Of a DNA stretch of 64,000 nucleotides, positions 10,130 to 21,436 are shown one piece after another. The notes below the pieces were generated by a model. That model ran no database searches, had not been told where the DNA came from, and saw only the letters and a list, made by a program, of their open reading frames with translations. This stretch comes from Mesotaenium endlicherianum (taxonomy: Eukaryota > Streptophyta > Zygnematophyceae > Zygnematales > Mesotaeniaceae): the NCBI GenBank assembly GCA_009602735.1, contig WELA01013825.1, positions 157,590 to 221,589 on the forward strand. The letters run 5' to 3'. The translations under genes and the position numbers were made by a program. Every line of letters starts with the position of its first letter. Position 1 is the stretch's first letter.

Positions 10130-11806
10130 ATGGCGCCCACCACACAAAAGGAGGACAGAAAGCGCAAGGCAGAAGAAGCCAGGAGGACAATGGAGCAATA
10201 CCAGAAGGAGCTGGCGGCGACGTCCCTCACCAGGAGAGAACAAGAAAGGGTCCGCAAACAACAAGAGGCGGCAGAAGAGGCACAGAGGAAGAAGGATCAG
10301 GAAGCGGAAAACCTCAGGAAGGCTGAGGAGGAGAGACAGAAGAAACAGCAAGAAGAAGCGGCAGCGGCAGAAGAGGAGAAAAGAAAAAAGATTGAAGCGG
10401 ACAGACAGAAGAGCTTGGCCACTTACAGGTATACTGTGGTGGGTGGCCAAAACTTCGATAACCTGAAGGAAGCATTGCTGGCAGCCCAGGAGATCAACAG
10501 GCTGGAACAGACAACACTGCTACAGAAGGAAGGAGCTACAGCACTGGACAGGTACATCGAGACACACACCGGCGTGGTCCTTTACGAAGATTATGCTAAG
10601 ATGGTGGGCTATACAGCAGAGCAGGCCCGGTATCTCGCAGATGATTCAGAGGACAAGCCGGTCCCCATACCGGGAATAGTGGGAGATCAGAGACTCATCC
10701 GGATGGTGAGCATGCGGCCCGATAGCTTTAAGGATACGGTATTCTACCTCACACTCCTGCCAGCTTACAATGAAGTTGAGAGAAGGAGCTGGGAGTACTT
10801 GGCCAGGGAAGCAGGACAGCAGATGTTCTCTCCCCACTGGTTCCCGTGTAAACTGAGGAAGGCTGAGCACGGACCCCAGTACTACCAGCAGCCAACAGAC
10901 TGGAGGTGGATGACCGTCACAAATAAGAAGCAGGAGTGTGACCGAGCCCAACCGGATGACTTCCACTATGGCCTAGACGGCTATCTCATCCTACCACCTC
11001 ACATTGCCCCTTGGGACCCCAGGCTGAATGGATGCCTGAGCAATATGAATGCAGAGACCAAGGAACATAGGAGGAGGGGAAGAGAGTACTTCTCTAAGGG
11101 AAAGCATGCCTTTGTCAAATGGGCAAAGAATGCAGGCCGGATAGATATCAGTAGGCTGAAGGCCAAGCAACCTCCAGCGCGCCCTAAGAAAGGGAGGTCG
11201 GTAGACTACTCCATGTCTACTAGGGAGCAGGACGACTTAGTGGACGAGACCCCTACTCTCTCCGAGGAGGAGGATGAGGAGGATGAGGAAGAAGAACAAG
11301 GCAGAGGAGAAGCATCAGCAGCAGGTACTCAGGATACCCAGGGACAGGCAGTGGCACTTCCTAAAGAACCACGATCAGGTGTGTGGAATGTGATCCCCGT
11401 TATGGCGACAACTGGACCCCGCGCTCGCTCCCCCAGCCCACCTGCCCAAGCAGGGGAAGAAGCTGATCTGACTGTACTGGGCAGCAGACACAGACAGAAA
11501 TCCCCAGAGGACAGGGGTGCCAGAAGAGGGACACGCGGGTGGGCCAGAGGTATGCCAGCCTCCCCCTCCGCTCAGGGGCATGTACCTCTAGCCAATGTAT
11601 TTCAGCATCCTACTGGAATGCCTGTCTATGTGGGAATCAACACCCAAGTGGTTGAAGAGCAGGCCACCATCCTCCGTTCTCCTCGAGGGCCAACTTTAGA
11701 GCAAACAGGGTTCTTTAGAAGGCCAGCTGACAGACCTAGAGGGCTGTCCAGATCTAGGTCCAGATCTCCGTCTCCTGATCCTGAAGCCCCAGGAACAACC
11801 CCTTAA
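10130..11806 (+). CDS. A1 extra ORF after pol, unknown function
   Basis: The 558-residue protein has a long, highly charged Lys/Glu/Gln/Ala coiled-coil-like N-terminus (about residues 5-105), a central region rich in aromatic residues (about 110-350), an acidic run (about 385-405) and a Pro/Ser/Arg-rich tail with SRSRSRSPS-type repeats. I see no signal peptide or membrane segment, so it is not an envelope protein despite its env-like position. I recognise no domain. The start is set at the ATG just after the splice acceptor; the frame is open somewhat upstream without an ATG. It is also found in A2 (5' part) and A3. Confidence 0.75.
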   Translation: MAPTTQKEDRKRKAEEARRTMEQYQKELAATSLTRREQERVRKQQEAAEEAQRKKDQEAENLRKAEEERQKKQQEEAAAAEEEKRKKIEADRQKSLATYRYTVVGGQNFDNLKEALLAAQEINRLEQTTLLQKEGATALDRYIETHTGVVLYEDYAKMVGYTAEQARYLADDSEDKPVPIPGIVGDQRLIRMVSMRPDSFKDTVFYLTLLPAYNEVERRSWEYLAREAGQQMFSPHWFPCKLRKAEHGPQYYQQPTDWRWMTVTNKKQECDRAQPDDFHYGLDGYLILPPHIAPWDPRLNGCLSNMNAETKEHRRRGREYFSKGKHAFVKWAKNAGRIDISRLKAKQPPARPKKGRSVDYSMSTREQDDLVDETPTLSEEEDEEDEEEEQGRGEASAAGTQDTQGQAVALPKEPRSGVWNVIPVMATTGPRARSPSPPAQAGEEADLTVLGSRHRQKSPEDRGARRGTRGWARGMPASPSAQGHVPLANVFQHPTGMPVYVGINTQVVEEQATILRSPRGPTLEQTGFFRRPADRPRGLSRSRSRSPSPDPEAPGTTP

Positions 11807-11906
11807 GGTGACACGCTGAAGAGGCAGTCAGTAAGGGAGGCTGGTCAGGTTCAGTTCCCTTATTTAAAATTTCTGCAGTTTAATGTTGTCGAGGCGACAA
11901 CAAGTT

Positions 11907-11919
11907 AAGTTGGAGGGAT
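11907..11919 (+). other. A1 polypurine tract
   Basis: AAGTTGGAGGGAT lies directly against the TG of the 3' LTR, the standard position for plus-strand priming. Confidence 0.85.
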
Positions 11920-12639
11920 TGTAATGAATCAGTATATTAGTGGATATAATATTCATTTAAATATAATAGTTAATTAAGTTCAGCCTGCTGAACTTTAGTT
12001 AATAGTCAGTCTGCTGGACTTTACATAATTATCAGTTTAATGACTCAGCCGAAAGCAGCAGGCTGAAGTCAACTTAAGTCAGCTTGCTGACACATTCTTT
12101 GACAGCCAGCTGACTTCCGTGCTCGGTAGCAGCGAACTGCCTTGATATGCATCTAAGTACGACCTGCTAGATGAATGGCCAGATGACATCCCCATGATGG
12201 ATGGCTATTCGGGATGATGGGAGATGGCGGTGGATTTGGTTAACCGAGGTCCTACCAACGTGGTTAACTCCCGGGTAGGCGGTGCCATCGCACTGACCGT
12301 TGAACAGTAAACTCATTCCATGTACATACGCTAGGCATTGCTCTCGAGTTCGGCATTCGGAAACGAGGCCAACTCTCTTGTACAGCTTACTGAGAGAGAT
12401 CTGAATCCAAGGCGAGAAGCCATTGATACGCACTGTCTTCTAACCTTGCTTATGTATGAGTTTACTGATTTGCATTATTGATGCTAGTTTACTCTCATTT
12501 GACTGACGAGTAGTATTCCCTGCTAGTGTATTGTCCTTTGCCGTTTAAACGAGTTAACGGAAATACCATAAAGATTACTTGCTGATATAAAGATCTTTAT
12601 TAATTGTTAATCGCCTATTTGGTAAGTCGATTCATTTCA
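11920..12639 (+). repeat. A1 3' LTR
   Basis: This 720-bp LTR starts TGTAATG and ends TTTCA, followed by the CACAC target duplication. It is the same length as the A2 5' LTR and the A3 3' LTR. Confidence 0.95.
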
Positions 12640-12791
12640 CACACTACGATAAGTGAGTCAAGGGTCAAGATGAGTAAATGGAATTCATTATAAGGGCGAA
12701 GATCGCTCCCTGATTTCACACGCTTCCACCTATCTCTGATCTTTGTATTTAAATGAAAAATATTAATCTTGAATAAGCAAGATTCATTTCA

Positions 12792-12944
12792 GTTTTGTAA
12801 GCTGTGACTTGTGAAAGTTAAGCAAAAGCCTGAAGGGCGATTTTGTCTGAATCTGACGTTGCATGTCAAGCTGCTTAGAGTGTGATTCTGCAAACTACAA
12901 TTTGCTCGCCTGTGAACCCAAGGACCTTAAGACATAAAGCCTAT
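12792..12944 (+). other. B1 leader between the family C insertion and gag
   Basis: It matches B2 around 44500-44650 in reverse, which proves that B1 continues on this side of the C/A1 insertion. It leads into the gag frame that begins near 12945. Confidence 0.7.
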
Positions 12945-13816
12945 GTGGAAGTAAGAGACTTCCGTCCTACTTCTGAGAACCTCGGTTCGGTGGTTCAGGT
13001 GAATAGAGATTCCCAAGCAGATTGGGGATTGAGGCATGTGAGGGCTGCCGGTGCTCAACTTGGAAGGGGACCCGGAGAAATTCAACTGTACATGCGGTTG
13101 AGGAGTGAAAGACTCTACTACCCCGTGGAGCCTCCGGACGGTTCTGATTCAAGCCAGAGTCCACGAGGAAGTGAGACATCTGAGCGCACGGATAACCTGT
13201 GGAGTGAGCAACCGTCGGGAGACGAGTCTCGCCATACCGCCACAAACGGTGAGAATCCATATAACGCGCAAGCCTCTGTACCCAATTTGGGCAGAGAGCA
13301 CGACGCGTGGGGTAAAGTTAGTGAGTCTTGGTCACCATTTGAAATGACTGGTGATGATAAGGATAAAAATCCTAAGTTCAAGCTGTCTATAAAGTGTTTT
13401 AGTGGACGAACCGGTGGAAATAGTCTCACTTTCGAAGAGTTTGATGAGATCTATTGGGCTGATTTCTTTGAGGGAATCCAAAAGGATTCATCTTACACTC
13501 AGTCAGTCGCTTTTATGAGCTTCGTTCAGTACTTGGACAAGGATGCCTTGTTGCTTTATCGTCAACTCCGGAAGGATGAGAATCTTACCCAGGAATGGGC
13601 GTTTGACGAGCAAAAGAAGGCGAGGGATTTAAAAATCCAGAAAGAGGCTGCGAAAGCCCGCCTGTCCGCTTTGTCATCAGGAAGAGCGATACCTGCTGCA
13701 CCTGCTGAGAGCATAGACTTAGCTGCACTAACACAAGAATTAACAGATGCCATGAGGCAACTCACCGAGGGTAAGCAGCGAGCGGCTACTCGAGATGATG
13801 ATGCTGGGTCTGTCGC
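12945..13816 (+). pseudogene. gag: B1 gag, N-terminal part
   Basis: The reading frame VEVRDFRPTSENLG onward matches the gag start of B2 (44503 downward). It contains an acidic Ser/Glu-rich region and the block TGGNSLTFEEFDEIYW. It continues into a region shared with B2 (EWAFDEQKKARDLK) and is then interrupted by A2. Only the N-terminal half of Gag is present. Confidence 0.8.
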
Positions 13817-14536
13817 TGTAATGAATCAGTATATTAGTGGATATAATATTCATTTGAATATAATAGTTAATTAAGTTCAGCCTGCTGAACTTTAGTTAAT
13901 AGTCAGTCTGCTGGACTTTACATAATTATCAGTTTGCTGACTCAGTCGAAAGCAGCAGGCTGAAGTCCATATAAGTCAGCTTGCTGACACATTCTTTGAC
14001 AGCAAGCTGACTTCCGTACTCGGTAGCAGCGAACTGCCTTGATATGCATCTAAGTGCGATATGCTAGATGAATAGCCAGATGACATCCCTATGATGGATG
14101 GCTATTCGGGATGATGGGAGATGGCGGTGGATTTGGTTAACCGAGGTCCTACCAACGTGGTTAACTCCCGGGTAGGCGGTGCCATCGCACTGACCGTTGA
14201 ACGGTAAACTCATTCCATGTACATACGCTAGGCCTGGCTCTCGAGTTCGGCATTCGGAAACGAGGCCAACTCTCCTGTACAGCTTACTGAGAGAGATCTG
14301 AATCCAAGGCGAGAAGCCATTGATACGCACTGTCTTCTAACCTTGCTTATGTATGAGTTTACTGATTTGCATTATTAATGCTAGTTTACTCTCATTTGAC
14401 TTACGAGTATTATTCACTGCTAGTGTGTTGTCCTTTGCCGTTTAACCAGTTAACGGAAAATACCATAAAGATTACTTGCTGATATAAAGATCTTTATTAA
14501 TTGTTAATCGCCTATTTGGTAAGTCGATTCATTTCA
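13817..14536 (+). repeat. A2 5' LTR
   Basis: The 720-bp LTR (TGTAATG to TTTCA) is followed by the tRNA-Met-type primer site. It carries the same palindromes, GGTTAAC block, splice donor and open antisense 88-codon frame (14064-14330) as the A1 LTRs. Confidence 0.93.
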
Positions 14537-14570
14537 GTGGTATCGGAGCAGTTATCACAGTCTTCTTTGT

Positions 14571-16049
14571 ATGGTAAGGACAAGGTCTCAAACTAGCAAC
14601 TCCCGAGACATGGAGAACCAGGATAACGAGAATGTCGAAAACCAGGCGGAAAGCCATGTAGCGGGAAACCGTACCTATTCGGAAGCAGTAGCGGATACTG
14701 CAGCTAGGGAGGCTGCAGATGAGGCAGCTGCTATTGCCTCAGTCGCAGCTCAGCAAGCTGAGGAGGAGATAGCCAGACTAGAAGCTGAACAAGTAGCAAA
14801 GGCCGCTGAAGATATACAAAGGAGGGAAGGACAGCCAGCTGACGAGCGCACTGTTGAAGAACTTATGGCATCAAGGGCCAATGTTCTGAACCCCTATCCT
14901 GCTGTACAACTCAATGTACCCCTAGGCCAAATACGTGACCGGCTGAATGCGGCAAGAATTGCTGCTGCAGGAGCAAGAGGGATTGTTGAGGACACTACTC
15001 AGCGAGTAGATGCCAATGCTGCTGCTGCATTTGCTAATCTACCACCCCAAAATGTAGACTTGGGAGCATTGTTCGTTCAGATGCAGTCGCAAATGGCGAC
15101 CATGTATCAGTCCCAGCAGGAGGACAAAAGAATCATAATGTCCCTACTCCGGGACAGAGACCAACTGGGGTCTCACACCACTAGTGGTGGTGGCCGAGGG
15201 CCTAGTAAGCCCAAGCCAAAACCTCCCCAGGACTATGATCCTGAGGGTAACAAAAAATATTACCTGATCAAGTTTCTCGCGGATGTTGAGCAGTGGCTGG
15301 AGAACTACCCAGAACTGCAAGATTACGAGAAGGTCACGCACACCGGTGCGCTACTAAAAGGCAGTGCCGCAGACTGGTGGCTATACTGGGAGGAAGAGCG
15401 TAAGGCTCGGCAAATCGGTGACCCTACGTGGGTAGAGTTTGTCGAGAAGTTGCATGAGAAGTTTGATGTCATCAACCAGCAGGAGAAAGCTATCTATGCG
15501 ATGATCTCCCTGACACTGAAGCAGACCACTTCAGTTGCTGAGTCTGCTCAAAAGTTCCAAGAGAACATGATGAAGCAGCCTGATTTGCCAGAACGGTATA
15601 GGATAGCATACTTCAGGTATGGCTTGAAATCCGAGGTCTCTGGTCATTTTGCTGAGAAAAAGTATGAGAAACTGGCTGACTTGATCCAGGATGCTGACGC
15701 CTGGGATCAGCAGCAGTTCAATCACAAGCGCCAGAGTAACGCTTTGGTGTCTAAGATTGTCAAAAAGCCCCACGGTTCCTACAATGCAGTTGAAGGAGAC
15801 CAGGCTGAGGATAATCAGGGTGATGAATATGAGTATGAGTACAATGCTATTCAGTCTAGAGGTAGAGGTGGTCCCTCTCGAGGTGGCTATGGAAGGGGTG
15901 GTGGTAGGACTAAGCCGAGACCAGCCTCAGCAAAATCTACTTGCTACCATTGTCAGCAGAAAGGCCACTACAGAGAACAGTGTCCGGTCAAGCACCTGCC
16001 TAAGGTCGAGAGAAAAGACCAGCCTTTAAAAGACAGCAAAGGTCAATAA
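14571..16049 (+). CDS. gag: A2 Gag polyprotein
   Basis: This 492-residue Gag is the same length as in A1, with the same capsid region and CCHC knuckle. It differs from A1 Gag at roughly ten residues and about 17-20 bases by eye, clearly more than the neighbouring pol gene does. Confidence 0.92.
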   Translation: MVRTRSQTSNSRDMENQDNENVENQAESHVAGNRTYSEAVADTAAREAADEAAAIASVAAQQAEEEIARLEAEQVAKAAEDIQRREGQPADERTVEELMASRANVLNPYPAVQLNVPLGQIRDRLNAARIAAAGARGIVEDTTQRVDANAAAAFANLPPQNVDLGALFVQMQSQMATMYQSQQEDKRIIMSLLRDRDQLGSHTTSGGGRGPSKPKPKPPQDYDPEGNKKYYLIKFLADVEQWLENYPELQDYEKVTHTGALLKGSAADWWLYWEEERKARQIGDPTWVEFVEKLHEKFDVINQQEKAIYAMISLTLKQTTSVAESAQKFQENMMKQPDLPERYRIAYFRYGLKSEVSGHFAEKKYEKLADLIQDADAWDQQQFNHKRQSNALVSKIVKKPHGSYNAVEGDQAEDNQGDEYEYEYNAIQSRGRGGPSRGGYGRGGGRTKPRPASAKSTCYHCQQKGHYREQCPVKHLPKVERKDQPLKDSKGQ

Positions 16050-16117
16050 TCCAGTCTACTGACTGTGAGGATGCTAGAGATAGTGAGTCGTCACTAGCTG
16101 CCCTCGTAGCAGGTATT

Positions 16118-19100
16118 ATGGGTCCTGCTGAACTGGATTCACTATGCATGCCTGACAAACAGATAAAGGAGACCATCAGTAATATAGACGTCCAGAGAGT
16201 GCACACTCTGGATGCTCTTGTTCCACCTGATGTCCAACATTTCTTTGCTACGTCAGGAGAACAATGCGAAAGTCAGGAAAAGACAGTCCCCCCTATCCTA
16301 CTGCATTGCATGATTGCAGGTAGGAAGGTGAGGGCATTTGTTGACGGAGGGGCGTCACATACTTTTATCCACAAGGACTTAGTTAAGCGGCTAAGGCTGC
16401 CTACTGTCACCCAAGGGAATAGAAAAATATTCCTTGGAGATGCCTCAAGTATCCCGGGAGGAGTTATAACCAAGCCTATTGAGGTCCAGTTAGGTTCTGG
16501 CATTGCAGTTCTAACTGAAACGCTTACATTTGAGGTACTCAACACTGGCTTTTATGATCTCGTGCTAGGCAGGTCCTGGCTTAATAGACATCAAGCTGAA
16601 GTGTGTTGGAGCAGAGGTACAGTTAAAGTGAGAGGAGCCAGTGATGGGCAGACTGACTTGGCACCCACCAGTGCTCTTCCTCTTGTCCTGTGTGGATGGC
16701 AAATGAAGGAAAAGAAGAGGCTTCCAGAAGGATGCAAGTTGCTGAATGCAATGGAGTTCGTCAAAAGCTGGAACCAGAAGGAAGACAGAATGTTCTGTCT
16801 GCTGCTAAGAGAGGTACCTCCTCAACCTGAAGAAGTGGTTGAGAAAAAGGTAAGCCCTCCGGAGCACCCTACTGCTGCAAAAATTGTTGCTCAGTACACT
16901 GATGTGTTTAACATGCCTCCAGGACTACCCCCTAAAAGGGAAGTAGATCATAGGATTGATCTATTACCTGGTAGCCAGCCACCCTGGCAACGCACTTATG
17001 GCTTGTCTTATTTGGAGAGCGAGGAGTTGAAAACACAGATTGCAGAGCTGGAGGAAAATGGTTACATTTCTCCCAGTAAATCACCGTACGGCGCACCTAT
17101 CCTATTTGTTAAGAAAAAGGATGGCAGTATGCGGATGTGTGTGGATTACAGAGCCCTGAACAGAATTACAGTAAAGAACAAGTATGCTTTACCCAGAATC
17201 GAGGACTTGCTTGATACCCTGTCTGGCGCTAAGGTGTTCAGTAAGATAGATCTCAAGAGTGGTTATCATCAAATCAGAATTGCTGAGGGGGATGAACACA
17301 AGACTGCTTTCCGCACACGTTATGGACACTATGAGTTCAACGTGATGCCATTTGGACTGACTAATGCTCCTGCTACCTTTATGGGTGCTATGAATGACAT
17401 TTTCAGACCTTATTTGGATAAGTTTGTGCAAGTTTTCCTGGATGATATTTTAATTTTCTCTAAAGATGAAGCTCAGCACACTGAACACTTAAAGAAAGTG
17501 CTGGACACTCTGCGGAAAAATCACTTGTATGCTAAAATGAGCAAGTGTGATTTCTTTAAGGAAAGTATTGAATTCTTAGGCCACGTTGTCAGTAAAGAGG
17601 GCATCAGTGTGGATCCTAAGAAAGTCCAGACCATAAGGGACTGGCCAGTACCACAGTCTGTCTCTGAAGTTAGATCCTTCCTCGGGTTGGCTAACTACTA
17701 TAGGAGATTTATTGAGAATTATTCCACAAAGGCCAGTAAACTGACTGACCTTACTAAGAAAGACATCGGGTATGTGTGGGGGGAAGAGCAGCAGGCTGCC
17801 TTCCAGACCCTTAAAGATGCCCTTTGTTCTGCCCCAGTGCTAGCCGTGTATGACCCCAGCAAACCGGTGCAGGTGGTTACTGATGCCTCTGATTTTGCCA
17901 TGGGTGCTATTTTGTTGCAGCCTGCTGACAAAACCACAAAGGATGGTAAGGTACGGCAGGAGTGGCATCCTGTGTTGTATGAGTCTATGAAATTTAATCC
18001 AGCGGAGATTAATTACTCAGTGCATGATAAAGAGCTGCTAGCTATCATTCATGTACTCAAACAGTGGAGAGCATACTTACATGGTAAAGCTTTTAAGGTG
18101 ATTACAGATCATCTAGCTCTGACCCACTTTCAGAAGAAGTCCAAGCTGTCGAGGAGGGAGAACCGCTGGAGCCAGATGCTGGAGCAGTTCCAAGTCCAGA
18201 TCGACTACAAACCAGGGAAGTTGAATCCTGCTGATGCACTCTCTAGAAGACCTGACTTGCAAGAAAGGAACTTTAGTCAGCATGCTGTAGATAAAGTCCT
18301 GTGTGCACTCACTTCACTAAAGGTGAAAAAGTCCTTCCTTGAACAACTTAGGAAAGCCTACCTTTCTGACCCAACATTTGAGCCCAGCCCCACTACTGGT
18401 GTGTGTCGTGCTACTGCACTCGGGTATAAGCTCAAGGGAGGGGTCTGGGTGACTGAAACCACTTCAGGCAGGCTGAAGCTGGTCATTCCTAATAATTTGG
18501 AAATAAGGTCTCTCTTACTGAGTCAAGCTCATGACAGTCTCCTGGGTGGACATTTGGGGCAGGCCAAAACTGTTGGCAAACTGGCAAAACATTATCATTG
18601 GGAGGGGTTACCCCGGGAGGTCTTGAAATATGTCAAGTCCTGTGACCAGTGTCAGAGAAATAAGTCTCGGCACACACCACCCGGAGGTCTCTTGCAACCG
18701 CTACCCATCCCAGCGGGACGCTGGGAAACTATATCCATGGACTGGGTGGTCTCACTACCAAGAACTGCCAACGGGCATGATTCAATACTGGTAGTCGTGG
18801 ATAAACTGACAAAAATGGTCATTTTTATCCCCACAACTGTCAAAGTGACTGCACTCGAAACAGCGAGACAGTTTTACAACCATGTAGTATGCCAACATGG
18901 GCTCCCTTCTAATATCATCTCAGACAGAGACTCAAAATTCACCTCTAAGTTCTGGAGAGCTTTAATGGGGTTAATGGGAGTCAAACAGCTGCTCAGCACA
19001 GCAAACCACCCTCAGACTGATGGGCAGACTGAAAGAACTAACCGAGTTCTGCAGGAGGTGCTGAGAGCATATATTAACCAAAAACAAGATAATTGGGATG

Positions 19101-19834
19101 ACCTGTTGCCTCAAATTCAGTTTGCGGTCAACAGTGCGGTGCACGCGTCAACGGGCAAAACTCCTTTTGAACTCAGCCTGGGTAGAGTCCCTAAGTCTCC
19201 TCTAGATGTGCTAGGGGAATCTTTAACTCACCCTGAAGGGATTGACAACCCGGTCTCCCTCCAGTTAACTCAGGAGTTTGCTGACACCCTGTCAGAAGTC
19301 CAACGAAACTTGCACACGGCCCAAGAAAACCAACAAAAATACGCTAATCAACACCGTCGGGAACTGACATTTTCCAAGGGGGATTTAGTCAAACTGCATT
19401 CTCAGCACCTGTACCTCCCTGGTGTGGTCAAGAAAAAGCTTGGCCCTGTCTGGGTCGGTCCATATTCGGTGGTCCGTCGTGTCGGTCAGAATGCTTACAA
19501 ACTGAACATGTCAGCTGAATACAAGGGGCACCCGGTCTTTAATGTCTCCTTCCTGGAACCGTACATCAAAGGTGATACACTGTTCACAGGTCGGTTCCCT
19601 GTCCAACCGGGACCGGTCCCCGCTGTCCGGGACGGCGACCCTGAGGAATATGAGGTCGATGAGATTTTAGACGCTCGCTCGGTCCGTCGATCGTCTAAAT
19701 ATGTCATGAAATACCTCATTCGATGGAAGGGTTACGATGCCTCTGGGGACACTTGGGAGTTTAAGGACCACTTGACCAATGCCAAAGGGGCGTTGACACG
19801 GTTCCACCTTCGGGCCGCTGGAGTCCCTCCATAA
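16118..19834 (+). CDS. pol: A2 Pol polyprotein
   Basis: The 1238 residues look identical to A1 Pol, with the same protease, RT, RNase H, integrase and chromodomain. Only two or three silent base differences were noticed over 3.7 kb, against about one percent in gag. Confidence 0.95.
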   Translation: MGPAELDSLCMPDKQIKETISNIDVQRVHTLDALVPPDVQHFFATSGEQCESQEKTVPPILLHCMIAGRKVRAFVDGGASHTFIHKDLVKRLRLPTVTQGNRKIFLGDASSIPGGVITKPIEVQLGSGIAVLTETLTFEVLNTGFYDLVLGRSWLNRHQAEVCWSRGTVKVRGASDGQTDLAPTSALPLVLCGWQMKEKKRLPEGCKLLNAMEFVKSWNQKEDRMFCLLLREVPPQPEEVVEKKVSPPEHPTAAKIVAQYTDVFNMPPGLPPKREVDHRIDLLPGSQPPWQRTYGLSYLESEELKTQIAELEENGYISPSKSPYGAPILFVKKKDGSMRMCVDYRALNRITVKNKYALPRIEDLLDTLSGAKVFSKIDLKSGYHQIRIAEGDEHKTAFRTRYGHYEFNVMPFGLTNAPATFMGAMNDIFRPYLDKFVQVFLDDILIFSKDEAQHTEHLKKVLDTLRKNHLYAKMSKCDFFKESIEFLGHVVSKEGISVDPKKVQTIRDWPVPQSVSEVRSFLGLANYYRRFIENYSTKASKLTDLTKKDIGYVWGEEQQAAFQTLKDALCSAPVLAVYDPSKPVQVVTDASDFAMGAILLQPADKTTKDGKVRQEWHPVLYESMKFNPAEINYSVHDKELLAIIHVLKQWRAYLHGKAFKVITDHLALTHFQKKSKLSRRENRWSQMLEQFQVQIDYKPGKLNPADALSRRPDLQERNFSQHAVDKVLCALTSLKVKKSFLEQLRKAYLSDPTFEPSPTTGVCRATALGYKLKGGVWVTETTSGRLKLVIPNNLEIRSLLLSQAHDSLLGGHLGQAKTVGKLAKHYHWEGLPREVLKYVKSCDQCQRNKSRHTPPGGLLQPLPIPAGRWETISMDWVVSLPRTANGHDSILVVVDKLTKMVIFIPTTVKVTALETARQFYNHVVCQHGLPSNIISDRDSKFTSKFWRALMGLMGVKQLLSTANHPQTDGQTERTNRVLQEVLRAYINQKQDNWDDLLPQIQFAVNSAVHASTGKTPFELSLGRVPKSPLDVLGESLTHPEGIDNPVSLQLTQEFADTLSEVQRNLHTAQENQQKYANQHRRELTFSKGDLVKLHSQHLYLPGVVKKKLGPVWVGPYSVVRRVGQNAYKLNMSAEYKGHPVFNVSFLEPYIKGDTLFTGRFPVQPGPVPAVRDGDPEEYEVDEILDARSVRRSSKYVMKYLIRWKGYDASGDTWEFKDHLTNAKGALTRFHLRAAGVPP

Positions 19835-20101
19835 CCGTCATTTCAGTTGACACGGGAAGGTGACAGGCGATCCTGTCTCCATTTAAGTTGGAGGGGAAAA
19901 TATATGACAGTTAGTGAGCGAGAGCGATAAAAACACACTCATACGTTTATGTGTAGCGCATCGCAACTACGTCAACTTTTAGCAATCATCCTGTAAGGTA
20001 AACAGCAGCGAAGCCACTATACTAAATACTAACATACTTCCTGCAATCCCTATGACAAAGGTCCATATCCTACTAACTTGTGCCCTGGTTACATGTGCAG
20101 G

Positions 20102-20415
20102 ATGGCGCCCACCACACAAAAGGAGGACAGAAAGCGCAAGGCAGAAGAAGCCAGGAGGACAATGGAGCAATACCAGAAGGAGCTGGCGGCGACGTCCCTC
20201 ACCAGGAGAGAACAAGAAAGGGTCCGCAAGCAACAAGAGGCGGCAGAAGAGGCACAGAGGAAGAAGGATATGGAAGCGGAAAACCTCAGGAAGGCTGAGG
20301 AGGAGAGACAGAAGAAACAGCAAGAAGAAGCGGCAGCGGCAGAAGAGGAGAAAAGGAAAAAGATGGAAGCGGACAGGCAGAAGAGCTTGGCCACTTACAG
20401 GTATACTGTGGTGGG
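20102..20415 (+). pseudogene. A2 extra ORF, 5' portion
   Basis: It matches the charged coiled-coil start of the A1 extra ORF, including the preceding TACTAAC branch point and acceptor. Only the first fifth or so is family A sequence; what follows is unrelated. Confidence 0.8.
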
Positions 20416-20752
20416 CCCAGGCTGTGCTCTATGCATGCCTCGTGCCGTAGGCACTCTTGGGTCTTTGTACGACGCGCGCAACACGCTGGTACAGGATTGT
20501 TTGTTTTTATTTTGGCAAATAGTCCGCATTATGGCTCTTACGTTAAAATTTATTGCGGCTCTAGGACCTGTGTCTTTAATATGACTCGTGCGCGCAAGGT
20601 AGGTCAGTAGGCATGCAGACAGTGGGCAGCAATAGGGCTTAATGACATCTTTTAATAGTTGGACCCTCCATAGCGGCATCCGCGCCGGTTGCGCTTGATC
20701 TCGTCAATGAAACAGGAGAACAATGCCACTAACGCTTCTGCTGCTACGAAGA
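20416..20752. other. Unassigned sequence between A2 and the satellite array
   Basis: These 337 bp belong neither to family A nor to the satellite and match nothing else in the window that I can see. No coding signal is evident. It may be the remnant of whatever replaced the A2 3' end. Confidence 0.5.
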
Positions 20753-21436
20753 CTTGTAATATTAATGGAGGAGGGAGTTAGAGGCTTTGCACACTCCCTC
20801 ATACCTATGTAAAGATATCAAATAAATTTTCATAGTAAGAAGCCTTTGACAAGGATAGGCAAATGATTGAAGCAAGTCATTAGAGGGGGAGTTAGGTGTA
20901 GGTCGACGAGATGGTGCTCGTTTGGCCCTCTTAAAACCTTGGAGGGTTGTAAATTTCATGGATGAGGGATGTAGTGGTTGGGCATACTCCTTACTACCCA
21001 TATAGAAACATGCAATTACTCATCAGATTTTCAACCCTTTCACAAGGATACTCAAAAGGGAGGAACAAGTCATTGGAGGGGTTCTTAAGATCAAGTTGAC
21101 GAGATGGAGCGCACTTGGCGCATAATTAGCTATGGAGGGTTGTCTTTTTAAAGGATGATGGACGTTCAGGGAGGGAATACTTCCAAATATATGTATATAA
21201 AGGCATCCCATCCCTCATCCCATTTACAAGCATGTGGCAAGGATAGTCAAAAGAGTTAAACAAGTCATAAGAGGTGGAGTTAGAGGCAAGTTGACGATAC
21301 GAGGTGCAATTGGCGCTCTTGAAGCTATGAAAGGTTGTAATATTAATGGATGATAAAAAGGGTGGGCATACTTCCCAATACATACATATAAAAAATTCCA
21401 TCAATCACTCATTTCATAGGCATTTGGCAAGAATAG

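Larger units (their letters stand above)
3818..12639 (+). mobile_element. Chromodomain Ty3/gypsy retrotransposon family A, copy A1 (looks whole)
   Basis: This 8.8-kb element has two LTRs, a primer binding site, gag, pol, an extra 3' ORF and a polypurine tract. It is flanked by the 5-bp duplication CACAC (3813-3817 and 12640-12644) and sits inside the family C solo LTR. The pol order (protease, RT, RNase H, integrase, chromodomain) marks a chromovirus of the Ty3/gypsy group. The LTRs differ by roughly a dozen substitutions and one 27-bp tandem unit by eye, which suggests a fairly young but not brand-new insertion. All three large reading frames are open. Confidence 0.95.
2717..12791 (+). mobile_element. 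Solo LTR of family C, split by element A1
   Basis: It begins TGTAATGAATC at 2717 and ends GATTCATTTCA at 12791, flanked on both sides by GTTTT (2712-2716 and 12792-12796). The uninterrupted site is visible in B2 near 44650 as GAGTTTTGTAAGC, which confirms the target duplication. Without A1 the element is about 1.25 kb and shows no gag or pol, so it is best read as a solo LTR. Its termini and a central block are shared with family A, while most of the rest is different. Confidence 0.85.
1659..13816 (+). mobile_element. LTR retrotransposon family B, copy B1 (5' part, with nested insertions)
   Basis: The sequence from TGTCGCGAC at 1659 onward matches, in reverse, the B2 LTR ending at 45705, while the outer flanks differ; this fixes the element end. 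B1 contains its LTR and leader (1659-2716, resuming at 12792) and the start of gag. Family C plus A1 is inserted at 2717-12791, and A2 interrupts gag at 13817. Only the 5' part of the element is recognisable and no 3' LTR was found, so the copy is incomplete. B1 and B2 are clearly diverged in their LTRs, so B is older than the A insertions it hosts. Confidence 0.8.
13817..20415 (+). mobile_element. Family A retrotransposon, copy A2 (3' part missing)
   Basis: It is inserted in B1 gag after GTCGC (13812-13816). It has a 720-bp 5' LTR, the same primer site, and complete-looking gag and pol, then leaves family A sequence within the extra ORF, where unrelated DNA follows. No 3' LTR or matching right target duplication was found. 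Apart from that missing end it looks intact. It is very close to A1, which suggests a recent insertion. Confidence 0.9.

Noticed and set aside
10007-10450. Minus-strand frame that looks like a Leu/Phe-rich membrane protein (also in A2 and A3)
   Set aside because: It is the antisense of the Lys/Glu-rich start of the extra ORF; charged codons read backward give hydrophobic ones.
10130-11806. Extra ORF as an envelope protein
   Set aside because: No signal peptide, membrane span or furin-like site is visible; position alone is not enough.
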